A stretch of DNA of 64,000 nucleotides from assembly GCF_001509795.1 (NCBI RefSeq), contig NZ_LLZN01000002.1, positions 186,001 to 250,000 on the forward strand. The letters are read 5' to 3'. The notes beneath the pieces were generated by a model, which was not told where the DNA came from, did no database searches, and worked only from the letters and a program-made list of their open reading frames with translations. Made by a program: the position numbers and the translations under genes. Source of the stretch: Streptomyces sp. NRRL WC-3605. GTDB taxonomy: Bacteria > Actinomycetota > Actinomycetes > Streptomycetales > Streptomycetaceae. Positions 1-9,578 of this stretch are shown piece by piece (the stretch's first letter is position 1; each line of letters opens with the position of its first letter).

Positions 1-348
1 CTCCAGATGGCGGATGAACCGCCAGCCGCCGCGCAGATTGCCGCAGCCGATCTCCAGCAGCCGGTGCTCGGGGCGCAGGCCGTGGCCGACCAGGTAGTCG
101 AACTGCAGTGCGCCGAGGGCCAGCCACCGCTCCCGGCTCGCGCTGCCGACGGCCGCGTCGGGGTCGGTGCGGGTGTCGGAGCGCATCACGGCGCGGTAGT
201 AGGCGACGTGGTCCCGGTGGCGGCGGCGCAACCACAGGTCGCGGGCCGAGCGGACCAGGTGGCGGGGCACCCGTTCGGGGTGGTGCAGGGCGTAGCGCAG
301 GCGGTGGCCGAGGGCGGCGCGGTTGGCGGTGAGGTTCTTGGCCGGCAT
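1..348 (-). CDS. SAM-dependent methyltransferase, N-terminal part (runs off window)
   Basis: Partial gene read right to left; its first 116 codons lie in the window and the frame is still open at base 1. The start is ATG at 348-346, with GGGAGG about ten bases upstream. The protein opens MPAKNLTANRAALGHRLRYA with a basic N-terminus, and near residues 97-109 has LLEIGCGNLRGGW, the glycine-rich motif I that binds S-adenosylmethionine in class I methyltransferases. The substrate cannot be told because the C-terminal half is missing. It diverges from the GH5 gene to its right. Confidence 0.8.
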   Translation of the reverse strand, partial: MPAKNLTANRAALGHRLRYALHHPERVPRHLVRSARDLWLRRRHRDHVAYYRAVMRSDTRTDPDAAVGSASRERWLALGALQFDYLVGHGLRPEHRLLEIGCGNLRGGWRFIRHLE

Positions 349-559
349 GGGGTTCGTGCCTCCCTGGGGTCGCGTCACCACCGAGGATGCGCACTGTGGC
401 GGCCGTCCGCCACAGGGGCGGCTCCGGGCGCCGACGGCACACGCGTTCCGGGAGTTCGCCCGCGGCGCGAACTCCTCGGTGCCGTACGGCTGTTCCTGCA
501 CTACCGTGGCCCCGTCGAGCAGGTGTGACGCAGTCATGCCAAAAGGCGGGAGGGTGGCC

Positions 560-2488
560 GTGCGCGGTTCCTTGGTGAGGGCGGCGTGCGCCGCGGTGCT
601 CCTGATGGCTCCGGTCACGGTCGTGCGCGAGGCACAGGCGGCGGAGCCCGCCGTCGACGCGGCCGTCTCCCCCGCGACCGTGGCGGAGGACTGGACGCCG
701 CCGCTGAGCACCCGGGGCCGCTGGATCGTCGACGCGGACGGTGACCGCTTCAAGCTGCGCTCCGGCAACTGGCACGGGGCGAGCGGCACGTGGAACGGCT
801 CGGGCGACGTGGAGGACGACGCGAACCACCACGCCGGCGAGAACTCCGGCCGGATCCCCCTCGGTCTCGACCGCGCGCCGATGGCCGAGATCATCGCCGG
901 TTTCCAGGAGATCGGCATCAACAGCGTACGGCTGCCCTTCTCCAACGAGATGGTCCACGACACCCGTCCCGTGACGGACGACGCCGTCGCCGCCAACCCC
1001 GGCCTGCGCGGGAGGACCCCGCTCCAGGTGTACGACGCCGTGGTGCGCGCCCTCACCGACGCCCGGCTGGCGGTGATCCTGAACAACCACACCAACACCA
1101 CCCGGTGGTGCTGCGGGGTCGACGGCAACGAACGCTGGAACGCGAGCCGTACGACGGCCGACTGGGAGGCGGACTGGCTGTTCATGGCCCGCCGCTACCG
1201 GGACAACCCCCGGGTCGTCGGCGCCGACCTGTACAACGAGGTGCGCCGCACGGTGTGGGACGACCCCAACTGGGGCCTCGGCGACGACCACGACTGGTTC
1301 GCCGCCTCCCAGCGGGTCGGCGACCGCATCCTCCTGGAGGCGAACCCCGACCTGCTCATCGTCGTCGAGGGCATCAACTGGACCGGCATCCCCGTCGACG
1401 GCCTGCCGCACGAGCGCCCCACCCTGGAACCCGCCCGGCACCTCTCGCACACGCTCGTCGACTCCGGCAAGCTCGTCTACTCGGCCCACTTCTACGACTA
1501 CACGGGCCCCCGGCACAGCGGCGCCAGCGGCATCGGCGAGACCAGCGACCCCCGCTACCGCGACCTGAGCCCCGACGACCTCGTCGCCGTGCTGAACCGC
1601 CAGGCCTTCTTCGTCTCCGCCGAGCAGGACCAGCACTTCACCGCCCCCCTCTGGATCAGCGAGTTCGGCGTCGGCGGCCGCGCGGAGACGGCCGCGAAGC
1701 CCCGCGCCTGGTTCGAGAACTTCGTGGACCGGCTCATCCGCGCCGACGCCGACTTCGCCTTCTGGCCGCTGGTCGGCTGGCACGAGAACCGCGGCGGCAA
1801 CGGCTGGGCCCTGCTGCACTGGGACTCCGCCGGGCACCGGATGGGGGTGTACGACGGCGACGACTGGCGGGCCCCGGCGTGGCGGCGGCTCGTCGAGGCG
1901 GGCGGCCGCACCGGACCGGTTCCCCGGGCCGCCGAGTGGTCCCAGCTCAGCCCCGACCACGGCGACTTCGTGCAGTCCCGGCGGATGCGCGCGCTGCCCG
2001 ACTTCGACCCGGGTGCCCGCAAGGCCGTCTGCCCCGACGGACAGCGGCTGCTCGGCCTCGCCCACACCGGGAACCGCGGCCTGTGCTCGGACGTGACCAC
2101 GGGCGCCCTGGGCGGTCCGGCCCTCGGGCACGAGGTGGTCCGCGACGAACGGCACGTCCGGCCCGGCGGCGACTGGGCGTCCGGGTACACCAAACTGCAG
2201 TGCGCCGACGGGCAGTTCCTCGCCGGGTACAGCGTGCGCGGGGCGGCGGTCTCGGCCGCCCTGTGCGCGACCGCCCCGGCCGGCACGCTCGGCACCGGCG
2301 GCCGTACGGTCTGGTTCGACCGGGGGGACGCGCGCGGGACGGCGCCCAAGGGCGGCGACTTCGCGTACGGCCGCTACAAGGGGCAGTGCGCCGACGGCGA
2401 GTACGCGGCCGGGATCGCGTACACCGGCCGCATCGGCTCGGCACGGACCCCGGACGCGCTGTACTGCCGTCCGCTGGCTACAGGTTGA
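560..2488 (+). CDS. Secreted GH5-family glycoside hydrolase (cellulase-like) with cysteine-repeat C-terminus
   Basis: Predicted extracellular endo-glycanase. The GTG at 560 is chosen because GGGAGG lies six bases upstream and it directly precedes a Sec signal peptide (arginine residues, then [15 protein letters not shown] and a cut after AQA). In-frame ATG 536 and GTG 554 are alternatives. The catalytic TIM barrel covers about residues 45-460: the acid/base is Glu227 in LYNEVRR and the nucleophile Glu368 in WISEFGVGG, as in GH5. The last roughly 160 residues hold three similar blocks of the form C-x-DGQ-x-L-x-G...LC, which may bind carbohydrate. Family level is secure; substrate (cellulose, mannan or other) is not. 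Its stop overlaps the convergent lpd by 11 bases. Confidence 0.85.
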   Translation: MRGSLVRAACAAVLLMAPVTVVREAQAAEPAVDAAVSPATVAEDWTPPLSTRGRWIVDADGDRFKLRSGNWHGASGTWNGSGDVEDDANHHAGENSGRIPLGLDRAPMAEIIAGFQEIGINSVRLPFSNEMVHDTRPVTDDAVAANPGLRGRTPLQVYDAVVRALTDARLAVILNNHTNTTRWCCGVDGNERWNASRTTADWEADWLFMARRYRDNPRVVGADLYNEVRRTVWDDPNWGLGDDHDWFAASQRVGDRILLEANPDLLIVVEGINWTGIPVDGLPHERPTLEPARHLSHTLVDSGKLVYSAHFYDYTGPRHSGASGIGETSDPRYRDLSPDDLVAVLNRQAFFVSAEQDQHFTAPLWISEFGVGGRAETAAKPRAWFENFVDRLIRADADFAFWPLVGWHENRGGNGWALLHWDSAGHRMGVYDGDDWRAPAWRRLVEAGGRTGPVPRAAEWSQLSPDHGDFVQSRRMRALPDFDPGARKAVCPDGQRLLGLAHTGNRGLCSDVTTGALGGPALGHEVVRDERHVRPGGDWASGYTKLQCADGQFLAGYSVRGAAVSAALCATAPAGTLGTGGRTVWFDRGDARGTAPKGGDFAYGRYKGQCADGEYAAGIAYTGRIGSARTPDALYCRPLATG

Positions 2489-3890
2489 TCATGTGCCCGG
2501 ACAGGCCGTGGATCGCCTCCTGCAGGGCCTCGCCGAGGGTCGGGTGGGCGTGGACGTTTCGGGCGACCTCGTGGACGGTGAGGTCCCACTTCTGGGCCAG
2601 GGTCAGTTCGGGCAGCAGCTCGGTGACGTCCGGGCCGATGAGGTGCCCGCCGAGGAGTTCACCGTACTTGGCGTCGCTGATCAGCTTGACGAAGCCGGTG
2701 GCGTCGCCGAGGCCGTGCGCCTTGGCGTTCGCGGTGAACGGGAACTTCGCCACCTTCACGTCGAAGCCGCGCTCGCGCGCCTGTTCCTCGGTCCAGCCGA
2801 AGCTGGCGATCTGCGGCTGGCAATAGGTGGCGCGCGGGATCATCGTGTAGTCGAGCTCCATCGTCTCGGCGTCCGCGATGGTCTCGGCGGCGATGACCCC
2901 CATCGCCTCGGCGGCGTGCGCGAGCATCAGCTTCGCCGTCACGTCACCGATGGCGAAGAGGTGCGGGACGGACGTACGGCAGCGGCCGTCGACGTCGATG
3001 GCGCCGCGCTCGGTGACGCGCACGCCCGTGTTCTCCAGGCCGTAGCCGGAGACGTTGGGGGCGAAGCCGATCGCCTGGAGCACCTTGTCGGCCTCCAGAA
3101 CCCGCTGGGCGCCGTCCTTGCCGGTGACGGTCACGCGCACCTGGTCGCCCGAGTCGTCGACGGCGTCGACGCGGGTGGAGGTGAGCACGTCGATGCCCAG
3201 CCGGCGGTACTGCTTGGCGAGTTCGGCGGAGACCTCGGCGTCCTCCAGCGGGGTCATCCGGTCCAGGAACTCGACGATGGTGACCTTCACGCCGTAGTTG
3301 TGCAGCACGTAGGCGAACTCGACGCCGATCGCGCCGGCGCCGGCGATGACGATCGAGCGGGGCAGCTCGTCGGTGAGGATCTGCTCCTCGTAGGTCACCA
3401 CGCGGTCGCTGAGCCGGGTGCCGGGCAGCAGCTTGGTCGTGGCGCCGGTGGCGATGACGCAGTGGTCGAAGCCGATGGTGCGGGTGGAGCCGTCGGGGCC
3501 CGCCACCTGGAGGGTGTGCGGGTCGAGGAACGTGCCGCGGCCGTCGATCTCCGTGATCTTGTTCTTCTTCATCAGGTAGTGGACGCCCTTGACCCGGCCG
3601 TCGGCCACCTTGCGGCTGCGCCTGAACGCCTCGCCGTAGTCGAAGCTGATCTCCCCGTCGCTCCTGATGCCGAAGGTCTTCGCCTCGCGGGTGACGATGT
3701 GCGCCAGCTCGGCGTTGCGCAGCAGCGCCTTGGTGGGGATGCAGCCCACGTTGAGGCAGACACCGCCCCAGTACTTCTCCTCCACGACCGCGACGCGCTT
3801 GCCCAGCTGCGCGGCGCGGATCGCGGCGACGTAGCCGCCCGGTCCGGCGCCGAGGACCACGACGTCGAAGCGATCGTCCTGCTCGACCAT
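2478..3890 (-). CDS. lpdA: Dihydrolipoyl dehydrogenase (E3), 470 aa
   Basis: Flavoprotein that reoxidises the lipoyl group of 2-oxoacid dehydrogenase or glycine cleavage complexes, passing electrons to NAD+. Visible are the FAD dinucleotide fold GAGPGGY (residues 14-20), the redox disulfide Cys45/Cys50 in [13 protein letters not shown], a second dinucleotide fold GAGAIGVEF for NAD, and the C-terminal His449-Glu454 dyad in HAHPTLGE. Length is normal for E3. The ATG at 3890 is chosen for its AGGAGG ribosome site about ten bases upstream; a longer frame reaches 3917 but lacks one. No E1/E2 genes are adjacent, so which complex it serves is open. It overlaps the convergent GH5 gene by 11 bases. 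Confidence 0.95.
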   Translation of the reverse strand: MVEQDDRFDVVVLGAGPGGYVAAIRAAQLGKRVAVVEEKYWGGVCLNVGCIPTKALLRNAELAHIVTREAKTFGIRSDGEISFDYGEAFRRSRKVADGRVKGVHYLMKKNKITEIDGRGTFLDPHTLQVAGPDGSTRTIGFDHCVIATGATTKLLPGTRLSDRVVTYEEQILTDELPRSIVIAGAGAIGVEFAYVLHNYGVKVTIVEFLDRMTPLEDAEVSAELAKQYRRLGIDVLTSTRVDAVDDSGDQVRVTVTGKDGAQRVLEADKVLQAIGFAPNVSGYGLENTGVRVTERGAIDVDGRCRTSVPHLFAIGDVTAKLMLAHAAEAMGVIAAETIADAETMELDYTMIPRATYCQPQIASFGWTEEQARERGFDVKVAKFPFTANAKAHGLGDATGFVKLISDAKYGELLGGHLIGPDVTELLPELTLAQKWDLTVHEVARNVHAHPTLGEALQEAIHGLSGHMINL

Positions 3891-4035
3891 GGGGAGTTCC
3901 CTCCTGAGTGCCACCAACTGCTCCTGCGGGTGCCGGGCGCGCCGGGACGGCGGCCGGCTCCTTCCAGCATGACCTCAGGCGCGCGGTTTCGCGGCGTCAC
4001 CGGTACGTGACGGTGATCTCAGGAGGGTGCGGGGG

Positions 4036-4920
4036 TCAGCCGAGGCAGAGCAGGCCGAGGACGCAGAGCTGTGCGGGCGAGGTGTCCTGCGGTGCCTGGG
4101 GGTTGTCCGGCTCCTGCGTGGCGCCGGTGCCCGTGCCGTCCGTGGGGGCGGGGTCCGGCGTCTGCTGCTGCCCGCCGGACGAGGAGCCGCCGCCGGTGCC
4201 GGGTGCCGTGGTGGAGGGCGGGGAGGTCGGCTGTGTGCGGGGCGCCCGCGGAGTGTCCGAGCCCGGGGTGGAGGCGGCGTCCGGGCGGGTGAGCTGCCGC
4301 GTGGTGTGCGAGGACGACACGGGTTCCCGCGCCACGTCGGTGGTCGACGGCCGCGTGGCCGGGGTGCCGGCGCGCGGGGCCCCGGAGCCGTCGGGGACGC
4401 TCGCCGCCGGGTGGGTGGGCTCGATCTGCCGCTGCTCGGGCAGGTCGGTGTGCGGCTGTTCGGGTGCCGTGGCCGCCTGGGCCCGGTCGCCGGACTGGCG
4501 GTCCAGGGAGGTGAGGGTGAGTCCGCCGCCGACGAGGGCCACGGCGGTGGCGACCACGGCCCGGCGCTGGTTCTTCTTCCAGCGGGCCCGCCGGCGCCGC
4601 CGGGCCGCCCGGCCCTGGGGCGCGGCGGTCACCGCGTCGGCGGCCTCGGCGTCCTCGGGTATGTCCGGGGCGTCCTCCGCCGGGCCGGCGGCACGCGCGG
4701 TCCCGTCGTGGAAGGAGGCGTCGAACCAGGGCCCGGTGTCCGCCTGCCCGGCGAACGACGCCTGCCCGGCGGACGGATGCCTTCCGGACGCCGCCGGGCC
4801 GGGCGTGGCCGGCTGGGCGGGGCCCGCCACGGAGGGAGCGATGTCCGGGGCGTAGGCGCCGCACCCGGGGCACACGAGAGCCCCGTTGAGGTGGCGGCGG
4901 CACGAGGAGCAGTAGTCCAT
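4036..4920 (-). CDS. Zinc-ribbon membrane protein with proline-rich exterior, function unknown
   Basis: 294-residue protein not assigned to a characterised family. It starts with a compact zinc ribbon (Cys4, Cys7, Cys17, Cys20: CSSC...CPGC), then a low-complexity Ala/Pro/Asp linker, a strongly basic stretch (RAARRRRRARWKKNQRR) and one membrane helix near residues 120-138 (AVVATAVALVGGGLTLTSL). The remainder is Pro/Thr/Ser-rich and ends in a hydrophobic cysteine-containing tail PAQLCVLGLLCLG. The positive-inside rule puts the zinc ribbon in the cytoplasm and the Pro/Ser/Thr region outside. AGGAAG precedes the ATG. It stands alone between lpd and the glutamate-cysteine ligase gene. Possible roles include sensing or scaffolding; neither is shown. 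Confidence 0.75.
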   Translation of the reverse strand: MDYCSSCRRHLNGALVCPGCGAYAPDIAPSVAGPAQPATPGPAASGRHPSAGQASFAGQADTGPWFDASFHDGTARAAGPAEDAPDIPEDAEAADAVTAAPQGRAARRRRRARWKKNQRRAVVATAVALVGGGLTLTSLDRQSGDRAQAATAPEQPHTDLPEQRQIEPTHPAASVPDGSGAPRAGTPATRPSTTDVAREPVSSSHTTRQLTRPDAASTPGSDTPRAPRTQPTSPPSTTAPGTGGGSSSGGQQQTPDPAPTDGTGTGATQEPDNPQAPQDTSPAQLCVLGLLCLG

Positions 4921-5098
4921 CGGTGTCTTCCTGGGTTGGCTGCGCCATCGGGCTCTGCCGCGGCCTGGTCGTGTTCGCGCCGGGGGCCGAACGGCCAGAA
5001 CGCTAACGAGACCATGGACGGGCTGTGTGCAGCCTGAGTGATGGCCCTGCGCAGATCCGGCGGGAACTGTGCGGGCACCGGTGTCCGCGGCGGGCCGG

Positions 5099-6577
5099 TC
5101 AGTCGACCGGCCAGGTGTGGGCGGCCGCGTTGAGATGCATGTAGTCCATGTACGACGTGGTCATCCGGCGCAGGGCCTCCCGCCGGTCGGTGGAGGCGCC
5201 CTTCTCGAACTGGTGCACCGTCTCGGCCTGCCAGAGGGCGCCGTTGCGCCCGGTGACACAGCGCTGCTCGATGATGCCGAGCAGCGGCTCCCGCCACGCG
5301 GTGTCCAGCCCGGCCAGCTCCAGGCCACGGTGGGCCAGCGGCAGCAGCCTTCTCAGCACCAGTTCGGTGACGGGGACCTCGCCCACGCCAGGCCAGTACA
5401 GGCGTGCGTCGATGCCGTCGCGGGCGGCGGTGTGCAGGTTCTCCTCGGCCGCCGCGAAGGACATCCGCGACCAGACGGGCCGGTCCTCGTCGACCAGGGC
5501 GCGGGTGAGGCCGTAGTAGAAGGCGCCGTTGGCGATGGTGTCGGAGACGGTGGGTCCCGCGGGCAGGACGCGGTTCTCGATGCGCAGGTGCGGTCCGCTG
5601 TCGGTGACGGCGTAGACGGGCCGGTTCCAGCGGTAGATGGTGCCGTTGTGCAGGGTGAGCTCACCCAGTTCGGGGGCCCGGCCCTGTTCGTGCAGCGCGC
5701 GCGGGTCCTCGTCGTCGCACAGCGGCAGCAGGGCGGGGAAGTAGCGCACGTTCTCCTCGAACAGGTCGAAGACGCTGGTGATCCACCGCTCGCCGAACCA
5801 CACGCGCGGCCGCACGCCCTGTGCCTTGATCTCGACCGGACGGGTGTCCGTGGCCTGCTCGAACAGCGGGATCCGCGTCTCGCGCCACAGTTCGCGGCCG
5901 AAGAGGTACGGGGAGTTCGCGGCCAGGGCGATCTGGACGCCGGCGATGGCCTGGGCGGCGTTCCAATAGGCGGCGAAGTCCTTCGGCGCGACCTGGAGGT
6001 GGAACTGGGTGCTGGTGCAGGCGGCCTCGGGGGTGATCGTGTCCGCGTACGTGGAAAGGCGCTCCTCGCCGTCCACGGCGATGCGCAGGTCCTCGCCTCG
6101 GGCCGCGAAGATCTGCTCGTTGAGCAGCCGGTAGCGCGGGTCGCCGGAGAGCGCTGCCTCGTTCACGTGCTCCTCGCCGAGGGTCGGCAGGATGCCGATC
6201 ATGATGAGGTGGGCGCCGACCGCCGAGGCACGGTCCTCGGCGTGGTTCAGGGCGTCGCGGATCGCCTGCTCCCAGGCGCCGGGGCCGCCGGTGGTCAGTT
6301 CCCGGGGCGGGATGTTGATCTCCAGGTTGAAGCGGCCCAGCTCGCTGTCCCAGGCGGGGTCGGCGATGGCCTGGAGCACCTCGGTGTTCCGCATCGCCGG
6401 CAGTCCGTCGTCGTCCACGAGGTTGAGTTCGATCTCGAGCCCGACCCGCGGGCGCTCGCTCTCGAACGTCGACTCGCGCAGCATCTGCGCCAGCACGTCG
6501 AGGCAGGTGTGCATCTTCTCCCGGTAGCGGCGGCGGTCCTCCCGCGTGAACACCAGGGCCGGCACATCGCGTCCCAT
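5099..6577 (-). CDS. Glutamate-cysteine ligase family 2 (GCS2/YbdK-type), 492 aa
   Basis: Predicted ATP-dependent carboxylate-amine ligase joining glutamate and cysteine, or a related acceptor. Recognisable GCS2 features are VGLEIELNLVD near residue 44, LEINIPPREL, the long CTSTQFHLQV segment, and the C-terminal HNGTIYRWNRPVY...LRIENRVLPAGPT block that forms the active site. Start ATG 6577 has GGGAGG just upstream; the open frame extends to 6727 but the extra 50 residues look non-coding. In actinomycetes a GCS2 enzyme can supply gamma-glutamylcysteine for ergothioneine (EgtA), but no egtB-E genes are here, so the physiological acceptor is uncertain. It stands alone, downstream of nothing obvious. 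Confidence 0.85.
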   Translation of the reverse strand: MGRDVPALVFTREDRRRYREKMHTCLDVLAQMLRESTFESERPRVGLEIELNLVDDDGLPAMRNTEVLQAIADPAWDSELGRFNLEINIPPRELTTGGPGAWEQAIRDALNHAEDRASAVGAHLIMIGILPTLGEEHVNEAALSGDPRYRLLNEQIFAARGEDLRIAVDGEERLSTYADTITPEAACTSTQFHLQVAPKDFAAYWNAAQAIAGVQIALAANSPYLFGRELWRETRIPLFEQATDTRPVEIKAQGVRPRVWFGERWITSVFDLFEENVRYFPALLPLCDDEDPRALHEQGRAPELGELTLHNGTIYRWNRPVYAVTDSGPHLRIENRVLPAGPTVSDTIANGAFYYGLTRALVDEDRPVWSRMSFAAAEENLHTAARDGIDARLYWPGVGEVPVTELVLRRLLPLAHRGLELAGLDTAWREPLLGIIEQRCVTGRNGALWQAETVHQFEKGASTDRREALRRMTTSYMDYMHLNAAAHTWPVD

Positions 6578-6775
6578 GGGGCCCTCCCGAGTTCCCTCGG
6601 CGGTCACCTTTCCGGTCCCAGAGTCCCACCTCGGACGCCACCCGGACAGCCGACGGCGTGGGAGCCGTACGGCAGAGCGCTTGAGCGGGTTTTGTGCTGG
6701 ACGGAAACAAAGAGAGGGGTGGGTCACGGAGGAGTTGGCCTGGTCGACCAGGCTGGTGGTGATCTGGCCGGCACG

Positions 6776-7939
6776 TCAGGGGCACAGCCCCCGGCTGACT
6801 CCCGTCTTGCTCCCCTCGGAGCCGGGCCGGCGGCCGGGCGGCGTGGCCGACAGGTGGACGGACAGCAGACGGCCGCTGCCGTTGACGGTCACCCGGAGTG
6901 CGTTCATGCCGGGCAGACGGTCGTCGTGGAGCGGATAGGCGACCGTCCACGTCGTCCACGATCCCTGGCCCTCCCGGTCCACCGCCGACCGTGCCCCGTC
7001 GGCCGAGCCGGGGAAGCGGGCGGCGACGTACCGGTCCGCGGTCCGCCGTGCCGCCGAGGCGTCGTGCACCGGTCCCGCGGCGCCCGGTATCCGGCGTCCG
7101 GCCGGCGCTCCCCCGGACGCGAACCGCTCCCACACCTCGATGCCCACGCTGCTCCGGTCCGGCCAGGGCATGAGTACCGCTCCGCCGGGCTCCAGTTCGG
7201 CCGACACCGTCTCGTTCACCCCGTCCAGGCCGCACGGCGTCACGTCCGACACCTTGGTGATCCTCACGTCACCGCCCAGCGCCCGGTCGACGATGTCGGT
7301 GATCACGGCACGCTGCTCGGCGGTCGCGGCTCTCGCCGGTTCGGCATGGTCGACGACTCTCAAGTCCACGGTGGCCGCCAGCACGCAGGCGATCACCGCG
7401 AAGCCCAGGCCGGCCGCGGCCGGTACGCGCCGGCGACGCACGCCCCGGGACAGCGGACGTCCGCCCGCCAGGCGGACGGAGACGAACCCGAGACCGGCTC
7501 CCACGATCGCCCCGGCGCCATTGGCGACCACGTCGCTGGTGTCGCAGTAGCGGCCGATGGCCGGAACGACGGCCTGGACGGTCTCGATCCCGCAGCTGAG
7601 CAGTGCAGCCGACACCAGGGGGAGGACCGGGCGTCGCACCGCCCGCAGCCCGAAGAATCCGACCGGAACGAACAACGCGAGGTTCATCCACCCCTGGGCC
7701 ACGCCGAAGGGCTCCAGCACGTCCTTGCCGACGATGCACATCATGGAGCCGGTGGCGACCGTTTTGGCCCAGAGCGTCAGACAGAGCGCGGCCGTCGTGG
7801 ACGCCGCCCAGGCCGCGTACTCCCAGGGCCGTGCGAGACGCCGGCGCAGGCCGACTCCGGCGGTGACCAGGACACCCGCCGAGACGAGGACGACAAGGAC
7901 GACGTACATCAGGTGCCGTCCGAAGACGAGATCGAGCAA
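6776..7939 (-). CDS. VanZ-like integral membrane protein with C-terminal extracytoplasmic domain
   Basis: The N-terminal half has about five hydrophobic helices with the VanZ-like pattern: WMNLALFVPVGFFGLR, then ALLSCGIETVQAVVP and DTSDVVANGAGAIVGAGLG. VanZ proteins give low-level teicoplanin resistance in enterococci, but most actinobacterial members are uncharacterised. After a last helix near residue 170 follows a domain of about 200 residues with no motif I recognise. TTG at 7939 is chosen because GGAAGG lies seven bases upstream; ATG 7909 is an alternative and the frame is open back to 8071. It diverges from the histidine kinase at 8243, with a candidate operator between them. Confidence 0.75.
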   Translation of the reverse strand: MLDLVFGRHLMYVVLVVLVSAGVLVTAGVGLRRRLARPWEYAAWAASTTAALCLTLWAKTVATGSMMCIVGKDVLEPFGVAQGWMNLALFVPVGFFGLRAVRRPVLPLVSAALLSCGIETVQAVVPAIGRYCDTSDVVANGAGAIVGAGLGFVSVRLAGGRPLSRGVRRRRVPAAAGLGFAVIACVLAATVDLRVVDHAEPARAATAEQRAVITDIVDRALGGDVRITKVSDVTPCGLDGVNETVSAELEPGGAVLMPWPDRSSVGIEVWERFASGGAPAGRRIPGAAGPVHDASAARRTADRYVAARFPGSADGARSAVDREGQGSWTTWTVAYPLHDDRLPGMNALRVTVNGSGRLLSVHLSATPPGRRPGSEGSKTGVSRGLCP

Positions 7940-8242
7940 GGCCTGCCCTTCCGGTGACGCGTGACGCGTGACGCGCGGTGTCGAGCGGAGCGGACGCACC
8001 GGGACGACCGTGACGCGCTCCGCGCTCTCCGCGGGTGGGCCAGGTCCGCCGGCCCACTTGTGCGGAGCCAACCAGGGCCGATGTGAGCCGGGGGTGAGCG
8101 GCGCTCCTGGGCACCACGTTCTCCGGCGCGGGACCGCGGCGCGGTCGCCGGAGGAGCTTCACGCCCCGCTCACACCGGATGCGGATACTGAAGGAGCCGG
8201 CTGCCGGGGGGCCGGACGAGCGAACAAGCGGGAGGATGACCG
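7940..8242. promoter_or_regulatory. 303-bp divergent intergenic region, VanZ-like gene / histidine kinase
   Basis: No open frame with coding character is seen here. It must hold the promoters of both divergent genes. The only clear structure is the direct repeat GTGAGCCGGGGGTGAGC at 8083-8099. GGGAGG at about 8230-8235 is the ribosome site of the kinase. Confidence 0.6.
8083..8099 (+). promoter_or_regulatory. Direct repeat GTGAGC-N5-GTGAGC, candidate response-regulator box
   Basis: Two GTGAGC hexamers start exactly 11 bases apart (8083 and 8094), the spacing typical of OmpR/PhoB-family dimers on one face of DNA. A copy with 16 of 17 identical bases lies on the minus strand at 11169-11185. 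The neighbouring genes encode an OmpR-type system, so this is a reasonable operator candidate, but binding is inferred. Confidence 0.45.
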
Positions 8243-9541
8243 ATGCGCCCTGCGACGGCCGAGGAGGAGGCGTACGGAACGGTCGGAGGGGCCACCGTGC
8301 GAGCCGGGATCGAGGGCCCGGGGCGAACCAGGTCTGTCGTCCGACGGCTCGCCGGGCAGCGAGGAAGCCTCCGCCTGCGGCTCACCGTCGTCTTCGGCCT
8401 GCTGTTCTTCCTCGCCGCCGCCGCCGTGCTCGCGGCCACCGTGCTCCTGGTCCACCGTTACCGGCAGTACCACCCCCCGGCCCAGCCGATGCTGAAGTTC
8501 GATCCGCCGCTGACGGCACAGCAGCGCGCCCAGGCCTTCGGGTACTGGAGCGACCTCTCGGTCGTCGCGCGGCAGGACGCCCATGACGACGTGATGTGGA
8601 TGCTGAAGTGGGGCGCCCTGATCGTCACGGGCGTCGGGGTCGTCGCCACGGCCGTCGGCTGGGTGGTGGCCGGGCGCCTGCTGCGTCCGCTCAGCCGCAT
8701 CAGCCGTATCGCCGAACGCGTGGCGGGACACACCCTGCACCAGCGGATCGCCCTGCACGCTCCGCCGGGCGAGGTCAAGACGCTCGCCGACTCCTTCGAC
8801 CGCATGCTGGAGCGCCTGGACGAGTCCTTCGCGGGCCAGGGCCGCTTCATCGGCAACGCCGCCCATGAACTCAAGACCCCGCTGGTCCTCAACCGCACGC
8901 TGGTCGAGGTGGCGATGAACCGTCCCGACGCCCCACCGCAACTGCGCCGCCTGGGCGAGAGCCTGCTGACGGTCAACACCCGTCACGAACGGCTCATCGA
9001 CGGCCTGCTCGTCCTGGCCCGCTCCGAGAACGACCTGGCGGAACGTCTTCCCGCCGATCTGCGTCCGGCCGTCGAAGCCGTGCTGGAGTACGCCACGCCC
9101 GATGCCGAACGCGGCGGAATCAGTCTGCGCACGGACCTCGGGCCCGCCCCGCTGCGCGGCGATCCGGTCCTGCTGGAGCATCTGGCGCGCAACCTCATGG
9201 ACAACGCCGTGCGCTACAACCGACCGGGCGGCACCGTGCACGTGACGACCCGCACGGTCCCGGAGGGCGTGCGGCTCAGCGTCTCGAACACCGGGCCCGC
9301 CATCGACCCGGCCGAGGTCCCCACGCTGTTCCAGCCCTTCCGCCGGCTCACCGACCGGATCGGCTCCGCCGAGGGAAGCGGTCTGGGCCTCTCGATCGTG
9401 CGGGCCGTCGCCCGGGTCCACGGCGGTGACGTCCACGCCACGGCCCTGCCCGGAGGCGGCCTCGGCGTCACCGTCACCCTGCCCGGCGCGCCACACGTGC
9501 CGCCGCCGCCCCGCAGCGCGCCGCCCGGCCTGCCCCACTGA
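8243..9541 (+). CDS. Two-component sensor histidine kinase (EnvZ/CutS-like), 432 aa
   Basis: Membrane sensor kinase. After a short basic N-terminus there is a helix near residues 44-69 (LTVVFGLLFFLAAAAVLAAT), an extracytoplasmic loop of about 50 residues, a second helix near 123-147, a HAMP linker, and the H-box FIGNAAHELKTPL with the phosphorylated His208. The ATPase domain shows NLMDNAVRYN (N-box) and GSGLGLSIV (G2-box). Start ATG 8243 has GGGAGG seven bases upstream. Its presumed partner regulator lies immediately downstream but on the opposite strand, tail to tail, which is unusual because such pairs are normally cotranscribed. The stimulus is unknown. Confidence 0.92.
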   Translation: MRPATAEEEAYGTVGGATVRAGIEGPGRTRSVVRRLAGQRGSLRLRLTVVFGLLFFLAAAAVLAATVLLVHRYRQYHPPAQPMLKFDPPLTAQQRAQAFGYWSDLSVVARQDAHDDVMWMLKWGALIVTGVGVVATAVGWVVAGRLLRPLSRISRIAERVAGHTLHQRIALHAPPGEVKTLADSFDRMLERLDESFAGQGRFIGNAAHELKTPLVLNRTLVEVAMNRPDAPPQLRRLGESLLTVNTRHERLIDGLLVLARSENDLAERLPADLRPAVEAVLEYATPDAERGGISLRTDLGPAPLRGDPVLLEHLARNLMDNAVRYNRPGGTVHVTTRTVPEGVRLSVSNTGPAIDPAEVPTLFQPFRRLTDRIGSAEGSGLGLSIVRAVARVHGGDVHATALPGGGLGVTVTLPGAPHVPPPPRSAPPGLPH

Positions 9542-9578
9542 CCGTGGTCACACCCGGACCGGGCCGGCCGCCATCGGC

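Noticed and set aside
2493..4010. 505-codon plus-strand frame opposite lpd
   Set aside because: Antisense shadow of dihydrolipoyl dehydrogenase; Val/Gly/Asp-rich with no recognisable domain.
5069..7957. 962-codon plus-strand open frame
   Set aside because: It is antisense to the glutamate-cysteine ligase and VanZ-like genes, which show clear family motifs; this frame has none.
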